A stretch of DNA of 19,073 nt. Source: an uncultured Oscillibacter sp. (GTDB taxonomy: Bacteria; Bacillota; Clostridia; Oscillospirales; Oscillospiraceae). The stretch spans positions 1-19,073 of the forward strand of contig CAJUQQ010000039.1 of assembly GCA_910588175.1 (NCBI GenBank), given 5' to 3'. Position numbers and translations under genes: made by a program. The notes beneath the pieces are model-generated. The model was not told the DNA's origin and searched no databases. It saw nothing but the letters and a program-made list of their open reading frames with translations. This document shows, piece by piece, positions 14,082 to 19,073 of this stretch (within the stretch, counting starts at the first letter, position 1; every line of letters begins with the position of its first letter).

Positions 14082-15359
14082 CTATTCGACCTTCCGCTCC
14101 TCCCTCTCCGGAAGGAAATACTTCTGTCCCAGCTGAACCAGGTCTCCCTTTTCCACCATATGATGCAGAACCAAGGTGCACTGTTTCGGCTGGATGTGAA
14201 GCAGGTCCACGATGTCCTGACGGTACGCAAAGCCCACCTGGGCCAAATAACCCAGGATAGCCTCCCGATGCTGCTCCGGCGGGACTACGGTGCCGGGAAG
14301 ATAGTATTTCCCTCCCACCCGGACCAGCTTTCCCAACTCCGTCAAGCGGCGGAGCCGGGCATATGTAGCCGTTTTGGAAAGACCCAACAGCTCCGACACA
14401 TCGCCGCGGGAAACAAAGCCCCGTTCCAACACCTGCTGGAGCACCTGCTCATCTTCGGCATCCCGGCCATCGTCCCGCTTGAGGTCCCGAAGGGTCACCC
14501 ACTCCAGGCCTCCTCGAATCAAAGCCGCCCGGGTAAGCCGGGAAAGTCTGGGAAGATCCAAAGGCTTTCGGGACTGCTCCGTCAGAAGGACATGGGAGTC
14601 CTCTCCAGGTTTCCGGCGCTGCCGCTCTTCTTCCAAAAGCCGGCGAACCGCGCTGGTCAGAACCACCTCCCGATCCGGCAAGCGAAGAACTCCCTCCCGC
14701 AGATCCACCTGTTCCCAGGTAAGGCTGATCATCTCCCCAGCCTGAAGTCCCAGCTGCCATCCCAGCCACATGGCCAGCCCCGCCGCGGTGTTCCGCTCTG
14801 CCTGGAGAACCTTCCACAGCTTGAACTCGTCCACCTGAGCGGGCGGAGGCTTGGACGCCTTCCGGGCCGGAGCGCTGGCGGAGAAACGGAGCTGGAGCGT
14901 GGCCACCTCCACACCGCTGATTCGGGCGGCTTCGGGCCAATCCATCCGGTCAAGACAACGGATGATCCAATCATAGCGCAAATCCAGCAGCCGCACGTCC
15001 TTCAGCCCGCCCCGGTCCAATGCCAGCCGGGCCAAGCGCGAGATGGACTCCAGACGCATCGGCTTGTGCTCCCGAGCGGAAAGGAGCACATGCGGGTCTC
15101 CCGGCTCCTCCCGGGCCTCCTTGGCCTCATGAAGCTTCCAAAGCACTCCCCGGACCTCGCTGTCCAGAGGGATCATTCGGTCCGGAAGCTCCAACCGGTC
15201 GTCCAGAAAGGAGACCTGCTCCCAAGTCAACGCGGCAATCTCCTCCCGGGTCAGCCCCTCCAGCCAGGCCAAGCGGAGCACCAAAGCCTCCGGCCCGGTC
15301 TGCTCCCGTTCCAAAAGGCGGCGCAGGGCAGCCTCATCCAGGCGGCGGTTTTTTTCCAT
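14082..15359 (-). CDS. Tandem degenerate tyrosine-recombinase domains with two C-terminal winged helices; probable DNA-binding regulator
   Basis: A 425-residue soluble protein with an architecture I do not know from a named family. Residues about 25-135 and 197-295 are copies of one domain: both carry LTWEQV, LPDR, HVLL and LSRLxRxALxRGGL at matching places. Each resembles the catalytic domain of tyrosine recombinases (GLTREEIAALTWEQV compares with the usual GLRxxELxxLxWxDI). The active site has decayed: the first Arg is Thr in copy 1 and Gln in copy 2, the HxLRH box reads LDLRY and RDLKR, and no Tyr nucleophile is in place (ATLQLRF after copy 1). Two winged-helix units follow, about 305-356 (SRGDVSELLGLSKTATYARL) and 362-417 (YRQDIVDLLHIQ), each ending in a KYYLP or KYFLP wing. 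It therefore probably binds DNA without cutting it. GAGGAGGGGAGG precedes the ATG. It lies directly upstream of the surface-layer gene, same strand, separated by terminators. Confidence 0.8.
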   Translation of the reverse strand: MEKNRRLDEAALRRLLEREQTGPEALVLRLAWLEGLTREEIAALTWEQVSFLDDRLELPDRMIPLDSEVRGVLWKLHEAKEAREEPGDPHVLLSAREHKPMRLESISRLARLALDRGGLKDVRLLDLRYDWIIRCLDRMDWPEAARISGVEVATLQLRFSASAPARKASKPPPAQVDEFKLWKVLQAERNTAAGLAMWLGWQLGLQAGEMISLTWEQVDLREGVLRLPDREVVLTSAVRRLLEEERQRRKPGEDSHVLLTEQSRKPLDLPRLSRLTRAALIRGGLEWVTLRDLKRDDGRDAEDEQVLQQVLERGFVSRGDVSELLGLSKTATYARLRRLTELGKLVRVGGKYYLPGTVVPPEQHREAILGYLAQVGFAYRQDIVDLLHIQPKQCTLVLHHMVEKGDLVQLGQKYFLPEREERKVE

Positions 15360-15451
15360 GGTCCTCCCCTCCTCTCGGCCTAACGTTATTTTTATCTAGC
15401 AAGTGCGGCGAACTTTTGGAAAAATTCCCCAGAACCTTTCGCCGCCGGGAC

Positions 15452-15790
15452 TTAACTCTTCACAGCGGCGAGTAGATCCGCCTCCGCCGGGGAATTGGTC
15501 ACCTCCACGCCGGTAAGGTCCCAGCACCCGTGCCGGGTAATCAGCCCGCCGGAGAGACGCCCCTGGTGTACGGTAAAAATGGCATCGTAGGAAACCTTGT
15601 CCGCCCGGGACCGGAGAGCGCCGGAGATCAGATACTTTCCATCCTGCAACACACTGCCGGAGAAGCGGTTCCGCCAGCTGAGCAGGCACAGTTCCCCGGA
15701 GACAGTCCCGGCCTCCTCCTGGAGCAGCAGCTCACCCGCTCTGGGACCCAGCTGGCTTTGCAGTACCACGGTGTAAAATACTTTTTTCAC
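15452..15790 (-). CDS. Uncharacterised 112-residue beta-rich protein
   Basis: I do not recognise a named family. The 112-residue protein has no signal peptide or membrane helix. It contains four hydrophobic-Ser-Gly-x-hydrophobic units (VSGEL, FSGSV, ISGAL, LSGGL) at intervals of about 12 to 25 residues between short alternating strands, suggesting a small antiparallel beta-sheet or barrel, possibly a binding domain. The start is GTG at 15790, seven bases after AGGAG. Two promoter-like elements lie upstream. It is followed by the recombinase-like gene at 15359 on the same strand after 92 bases, so the two might be transcribed together, but no function is indicated. Confidence 0.75.
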   Translation of the reverse strand: MKKVFYTVVLQSQLGPRAGELLLQEEAGTVSGELCLLSWRNRFSGSVLQDGKYLISGALRSRADKVSYDAIFTVHQGRLSGGLITRHGCWDLTGVEVTNSPAEADLLAAVKS

Positions 15791-15813
15791 AGCATCACTC
15801 CTGTTATGGTTCG

Positions 15814-15896
15814 ATTATAAGTAGGCGAACGCTTTCACCAAAGGGACACTTTTGTAAAAAACGTCGAATTTTGGACATAACTGTAAGATTTGTCAA
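15814..15896 (-). promoter_or_regulatory. Two tandem promoter candidates for the 112-residue protein gene
   Basis: Distal: a perfect -35 TTGACA (15896-15891) and -10 CAAAAT (15873-15868), 17 bases apart. Proximal: a perfect -10 TATAAT (15819-15814) with only a weak -35 (TTGGTG at 16 bases). Either could be used; the distal one has the better -35 and the proximal one the better -10. Confidence 0.55.
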
Positions 15897-15928
15897 CCAT
15901 CGTCAAAGTCCGCCTCTCGCCATGATAA

Positions 15929-15960
15929 AAAAAGAGGGCGGGAAAACCCGTCCTCTTTTT
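15929..15960 (-). terminator. Terminator of the TetR regulator gene
   Basis: A 14-bp stem with one mismatch (15929-15942 with 15947-15960) and a 4-base loop. The minus strand ends CCTCTTTTTTT, a classic intrinsic terminator 14 bases after the stop codon. A/T-rich outer arms make it usable in both directions. Confidence 0.88.
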
Positions 15961-15973
15961 ACAATCCGCCCCA

Positions 15974-16558
15974 TTAGAGCGTCTGATTCCACTCGCCCCG
16001 CTCCCGCAAGGTCTGCCAAACGGCTCCCTCCATCCCCCTTTCCATAGCCCGCTCTAAGGCATCCGCCAGCTCCTCCGGCGGCAGCCCGTTTCGAATCCAG
16101 CCCTCCAGCAAAGACAGCAGCAAGGTGCGGCCCCACCGGCGTTCCCGTTCCTCCAACTGCCTATCCGGCGGCGCGCCGCACCGCTCCCGGTAATAGACCT
16201 GGACCGTCCCCAGCACTTCTTCCAAAGGGACCATCTCTCCCAGCCCTTCCTGGCCGCCCTGGTCCAGCACCGTCCAGTAAAAGGCCCGCTCCTCTCCGGC
16301 CCGCTCCAGCAGGTCCAGAAGCGCCTCCCGCCAGGTCAGGCACTCCGCCAGCCGGACCAGAAGCAGGGCCCGCTCCTGCCGGACAGACCAGGCAAATAAG
16401 TCGTAAACATCTTTAAAATGATAGTAAAAGGACTGCCGCCGGAGCCCGCACCGCTCCGTCAGCTCCCGCACCCGGAGCTGATCCAGCGGCCTTTGCCGCA
16501 GCAGCTCCCGCAGCGCGGCGCTTAATTCCCGTCTGGTTCGATTTTCATATTCCGGCAT
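15974..16558 (-). CDS. TetR/AcrR-family transcription regulator
   Basis: A 194-residue DNA-binding repressor-type protein. The helix-turn-helix lies at about 26-50: LRVRELTERCGLRRQSFYYHF then KDVYDLFAW (given as two blocks). This C-G-x-x-R-Q-x-F-Y-Y-H-F-x-D-x-Y-D-L pattern is typical of the TetR branch that includes the DhaS-like activators of Firmicutes. The C-terminal ligand or dimer domain (about 60-185) is Leu/Glu/Arg-rich and not specific. AGGAGG lies six bases before the ATG. It is transcribed away from the 53-residue gene at 16804, and an inverted repeat in the shared upstream region is a candidate operator. No dihydroxyacetone kinase gene is nearby, so the ligand is unknown. Confidence 0.88.
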   Translation of the reverse strand: MPEYENRTRRELSAALRELLRQRPLDQLRVRELTERCGLRRQSFYYHFKDVYDLFAWSVRQERALLLVRLAECLTWREALLDLLERAGEERAFYWTVLDQGGQEGLGEMVPLEEVLGTVQVYYRERCGAPPDRQLEERERRWGRTLLLSLLEGWIRNGLPPEELADALERAMERGMEGAVWQTLRERGEWNQTL

Positions 16559-16649
16559 AAATTCCTCCTGTCCGCCGCGTCCATTCGCCGCGGCGCGTTT
16601 GAATTATTTTCGGTCCTTCCGGCGGAAAGGCCGTTTTTTCGCCACTTTA

Positions 16650-16678
16650 AGCATACTCTACGCCCTCCTTCCCGTCAA
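16650..16678 (-). promoter_or_regulatory. Promoter of the TetR regulator gene
   Basis: On the minus strand -35 TTGACG (16678-16673) and -10 TATGCT (16655-16650) are 17 bases apart. The leader is about 85 bases and contains a GCCGCGGC-like GC-rich stretch close to the ribosome binding site. Confidence 0.7.
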
Positions 16679-16712
16679 GATTTCACTCTTTTTCATTTTT
16701 CCAGACCACTCG

Positions 16713-16752
16713 ACAAATTCAGACAAGTTATTTCCTGAATCTTGTGTATGAT
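16713..16752 (+). promoter_or_regulatory. Inverted repeat and -10 box in the divergent TetR intergenic region
   Basis: ACAAATTCAG (16713-16722) and CTGAATCTTGT (16735-16745) form an inverted repeat, perfect over ATTCAG/CTGAAT and extended by ACAA/TTGT with a one-base bulge. A rightward -10 TATGAT (16747-16752) adjoins it with no good -35. The position fits an operator controlling the rightward 53-residue gene. Confidence 0.45.
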
Positions 16753-16803
16753 AGCCATATCACCCAGCTACATTTTGTGTTTCATAAGAAAGGAAGATCT
16801 GTC

Positions 16804-16965
16804 ATGACCGTGCTTTCCAAAGAGTATCTGCTGTTGTTCAACGCCGTCACCGACGCAGAGCGCACATTGTTCCAGCTGCGGGAATCCCTGCTGGAGGTCC
16901 AACGGCAGGCAGAAGAGCTTTTCCTGGAGGAGGACGGCGGCGACGACCCCCCTGGGGACACCTGA
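16804..16965 (+). CDS. Uncharacterised 53-residue coiled-coil-like protein
   Basis: A short acidic protein, mostly helical: SKEYLLLFNAVTDAERTLFQLRESLLEVQRQAEELF has regularly spaced Leu, Val and Phe residues (quoted here in blocks: LLLFNAVTDAE, LFQLRESLLEV, QRQAEELF) consistent with a short coiled coil, then an acidic tail EEDGGDDPPGDT. No membrane helix or signal. The ATG at 16804 is chosen because GAAAGGAAG lies seven bases before it; an in-frame upstream start at 16744 would begin before the likely transcription start. It is divergent from the TetR gene. Function unknown. Confidence 0.68.
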   Translation: MTVLSKEYLLLFNAVTDAERTLFQLRESLLEVQRQAEELFLEEDGGDDPPGDT

Positions 16966-16995
16966 CCCGCCCGCATAGGCCCCGAGGGAAAAGCG

Positions 16996-17024
16996 TTGAC
17001 CTTCCGCTGATCTTGGCGTATAAT
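16996..17024 (+). promoter_or_regulatory. Promoter of the glycosyltransferase operon
   Basis: -35 TTGACC (16996-17001) and a perfect -10 TATAAT (17019-17024) with a 17-base spacer, the best match in the window. It lies 30 bases after the 53-residue gene's stop and gives a leader of about 55 bases. Confidence 0.85.
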
Positions 17025-17086
17025 GACGCTATATTCCGGCAGCCGCCGTTATCCTGCCAGGCGGGACCGGCCCTTGGAGGTTTCCT

Positions 17087-18103
17087 ATGCCCAGTATTTC
17101 TGTAATTGTCCCCGTCTACCAGGCGGAGAAGTTCCTGCACCGCTGTCTCGACAGCGTGGCCCGCCAGACCTTTTCCGACTGGGAGCTGATTCTGGTAAAC
17201 GACGGCTCCACCGACGGCTCCGTCGCCCTGTGCGACCGCTTCGCCGCCAAGGACAGCCGGGTCCGAGTCTTCCACCGCAAAAAAAATCAAGGCGTCAGCG
17301 AAGCCCGAAACCTGGGTCTCAACGAGGCCAGGGGAGCTTATGTTACCTTTTTGGACGCCGACGACTGTTATGAATTTCACGCCCTGGAAACCCTCTGGAA
17401 TCTCCGGGAGCAGTTCGGCACGGACGCCTCCGCCTGCGCGCTCACCTACCTCTGGCCCGACGGCAGGCAGGAAGTGCAGGCCCAGCTCCCCGCCGGAATT
17501 CTGGAAGAGGAGGCGCTCCGGGAGAAGCTGGTCTTCCCGCTGACGGGGGACCGCCTCACGCAGCCGGTGTTTAACGGCTATAGCGTCTGCTACCTCTTCT
17601 CCACCGAGATCATCCGGAAAAACCACATTGTGTTCGACGGGCCGTACCTGGAGGACGAGCTCTTCGTTCTGGAATATTTCTGCAACGCCCATTCCCTGGC
17701 GGTGACGGATCAGCCGCTTTACCGCTACTTTCTCCACGGGGAATCCGCCACCCACCATTACATGGCGGACTTCGCCCAGATTTTCTCCCGCTTCATGGAG
17801 CGGAAGGAAGCTCTGGTAATCAGATATGGCCTGGAGGGCGCCCGTCCCCAGTGGCGGGAGAGCTCCAACTGGGCGGGTCTGCTGATTGCCGTGGGCAACG
17901 AGTACGCCCGGGACAATCCCAAATCCATCCGCCAGCGGCAGAGGGCCGTAAAGGAATTCTGCCAGCGTCCGGAAATGCAGACGGCCATCCGGACGCTGGC
18001 CCCCGCAGGCCTCAGCGCCAACAAGCAGATGGTCGCCAATCTGGTCCGGGGAAAGCACTTCTTCACCCTGACCCAGCTCTACCGTTTAAAAAACCGTATC
18101 TGA
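17087..18103 (+). CDS. Family 2 glycosyltransferase
   Basis: Transfers a sugar from a nucleotide-sugar donor to a glycan or lipid-linked acceptor at the inner face of the membrane. The 338-residue protein starts with the GT-A fold: SVIVPVYQAEKFLHRCLDS, the donor-binding VNDGSTDGS (37-45), NQGVSEARNLGL (67-78) and the metal-binding DxD in FLDADD (88-93). The C-terminal half (about 200-338) includes ENE-like acidic residues (LEDELFVLEYF) and a basic helical end without clear membrane helices. GGAGG lies six bases before the ATG, and a strong promoter lies upstream. The O-antigen-ligase-like gene follows 11 bases after the stop, so the pair belongs to a surface polysaccharide operon that continues past the window. 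Sugar specificity cannot be told. Confidence 0.93.
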   Translation: MPSISVIVPVYQAEKFLHRCLDSVARQTFSDWELILVNDGSTDGSVALCDRFAAKDSRVRVFHRKKNQGVSEARNLGLNEARGAYVTFLDADDCYEFHALETLWNLREQFGTDASACALTYLWPDGRQEVQAQLPAGILEEEALREKLVFPLTGDRLTQPVFNGYSVCYLFSTEIIRKNHIVFDGPYLEDELFVLEYFCNAHSLAVTDQPLYRYFLHGESATHHYMADFAQIFSRFMERKEALVIRYGLEGARPQWRESSNWAGLLIAVGNEYARDNPKSIRQRQRAVKEFCQRPEMQTAIRTLAPAGLSANKQMVANLVRGKHFFTLTQLYRLKNRI

Positions 18104-18114
18104 GAGGAAACGCC

Positions 18115-19073
18115 ATGACGCTTCTGAAAGAAAGTTATCTCTGTCATCTCCTGTCCCTGCTCCTGGCCGCCTACGAAGACAGCGGACTCCACCGCCTGGC
18201 CCTCCGGCTGGGGGCCTGGTGCAGCCGCCAGATTGACGAAAGCGCCATCCTCCGGCCCCTGTGCCGGGAGGGAGCCGTGGCCCGCTCCTGGTCCAGCAGC
18301 CGCGCCTGCGGGCTTCTGTCCTGGCTGGTGAACCTGCCGGGCCGTCTGCTGCGGCGCTTCTACCTGCTTCTGGAGGGGACCTTTGAAAGCAGCCTCTTCG
18401 CCCAGCTGGCCTTCCGCCTGGGGGATGAGACCGCCGTGGCCGAGGGCTGGCTGATTCTCCTCTTGTGGATCATTCCCTATGAGTATTGGAACAACGCCTA
18501 TACCCTCATGGCCTTCCTGGCCCTCCTGCTCCTGCTTCACGCCGGGGCCATGGGCCGGGGAGACCGCCGTCTGGACGTGGAAACCACCGGTTTCTTCCCC
18601 GCGCTCTTTTTCGGGGCGGTGGTTCTGGGAGTGGTCTTCTCCCTGACCCGGAACGCCTCCGCCCGCTTCCTCGTCTACCACGTCTCCGCTGCCCTCTGCG
18701 TCCTGGTGACGGTCAGCGCCCTGCGCTCTGCGGAGGAGCTGAAGCGCCTGGCGGCGGGAGCCTCCGGCTGCGTGGCAGTCTCCTCCCTGTACGCCATCTT
18801 TCAGCGCCTCTCCGGCCTGGAGGTCAACGAGTCCTACGTGGACATGGACCTGAACGCCGACATGCCCAGCCGGGTTCTCTCCTTCTTCGACAACCCCAAC
18901 ACCTTCGCCGAGGTGCTGATTCTCCTTCTGCCCCTGACCCTGGCGCTGATTCTGTGCTCCAAGCATCTCCTTTCCAAGCTGGCGGCCTCGGCGGCCTTTG
19001 TCCTGGGGGCCGCCGCCCTGGGCATGACCTACTGCCGCGCCGCCTGGATCGGCATTGCCTGTGCCATGGTGGT
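18115..19073 (+). CDS. O-antigen ligase / polysaccharide polymerase-like membrane protein (partial, runs off the window)
   Basis: Integral membrane protein of the O-antigen ligase / Wzy polymerase superfamily, which joins or extends lipid-linked glycans outside the membrane. At least 319 codons are open to the window end with no stop, so the C terminus is missing. After an N-terminal soluble-looking stretch (about 1-110), several hydrophobic helices follow from about residue 125. Two family marks are visible: FFDNPNTFAEVL (about 256-267) and MTYCRAAWIG (about 304-313), matching the NPN-x-x-A and S/C-R-x-A-W motifs. GAGAGGAAA precedes the ATG. It is 11 bases after the glycosyltransferase gene and certainly cotranscribed with it. 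The extended N-terminal part is longer than in many family members. Confidence 0.85.
   Translation, partial: MTLLKESYLCHLLSLLLAAYEDSGLHRLALRLGAWCSRQIDESAILRPLCREGAVARSWSSSRACGLLSWLVNLPGRLLRRFYLLLEGTFESSLFAQLAFRLGDETAVAEGWLILLLWIIPYEYWNNAYTLMAFLALLLLLHAGAMGRGDRRLDVETTGFFPALFFGAVVLGVVFSLTRNASARFLVYHVSAALCVLVTVSALRSAEELKRLAAGASGCVAVSSLYAIFQRLSGLEVNESYVDMDLNADMPSRVLSFFDNPNTFAEVLILLLPLTLALILCSKHLLSKLAASAAFVLGAAALGMTYCRAAWIGIACAMV

Noticed and set aside
14082..15359. Active site-specific recombinase causing phase variation of the surface-layer gene
   Set aside because: The catalytic Arg, His and Tyr positions are missing in both domain copies, and no inverted repeats bracketing the surface-layer promoter were found.
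16847..18058. Leftward open frame of 403 codons opposite the glycosyltransferase
   Set aside because: It covers a real GT-A glycosyltransferase gene on the other strand that has a strong promoter and ribosome binding site; the shadow product shows no recognisable family.

Overview
The window is GC-rich (clearly above 60% by eye) bacterial chromosome with Firmicutes-style signals: strong AGGAGG-type ribosome binding sites, TTGACA/TATAAT promoters with 17-base spacers, and GC-rich hairpin plus T-run terminators. A spoVAE gene, an SLH-domain surface protein, MerR and TetR regulators with Clostridia-like sequences and a PilZ protein point to a spore-forming, high-GC member of the Clostridia, most likely an Oscillospiraceae relative of Flavonifractor, Lawsonibacter or Pseudoflavonifractor. 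That placement is inferred from the proteins and no rRNA is present. I saw no tRNA, rRNA, CRISPR array, insertion sequence or prophage.

Layout. Bases 1-2304 hold a terminator of a gene lying to the left, then a leftward serA-mscS pair (phosphoglycerate dehydrogenase and a small mechanosensitive channel) with a clear promoter. Bases 2305-3709 run rightward: an unrecognised 126-residue protein with its own terminator, then a membrane-tailed MerR regulator and a small two-helix membrane protein. The MerR promoter has a 19-base spacer carrying a CueR-box-like inverted repeat. A leftward PilZ (cyclic-di-GMP receptor) gene with a structured leader sits at 3767-4510. Rightward again at 4686-6168 are a second small membrane protein, a YbjQ-family protein, an UlaG-like metallo-hydrolase and a 51-residue membrane protein.

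Bases 6242-8499 are leftward: cytidine deaminase, a lipoprotein polysaccharide deacetylase, and an isolated spoVAE with its own terminator and a candidate forespore promoter. Bases 8617-13761 are one leftward gene of 1714 codons for a secreted SLH-domain surface protein, with a long structured leader and strongly biased codons. Just upstream, in the same orientation, is a 425-residue protein made of two decayed tyrosine-recombinase domains followed by two winged helices (14082-15359). It looks like a DNA-binding regulator and is the most unusual gene here. A 112-residue beta-rich protein and a TetR regulator follow, also leftward. The right end is rightward: a 53-residue protein, a family-2 glycosyltransferase and the start of an O-antigen-ligase-like polymerase, the beginning of a surface polysaccharide locus.

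Overall theme: much of the region serves the cell envelope (surface layer, wall or polysaccharide modification, glycan synthesis, mechanosensation) and its control. Two features stand out: the dead-recombinase winged-helix protein next to the surface-layer gene, and an identical-length C-terminal tail motif shared by the MerR protein and the two small membrane proteins.
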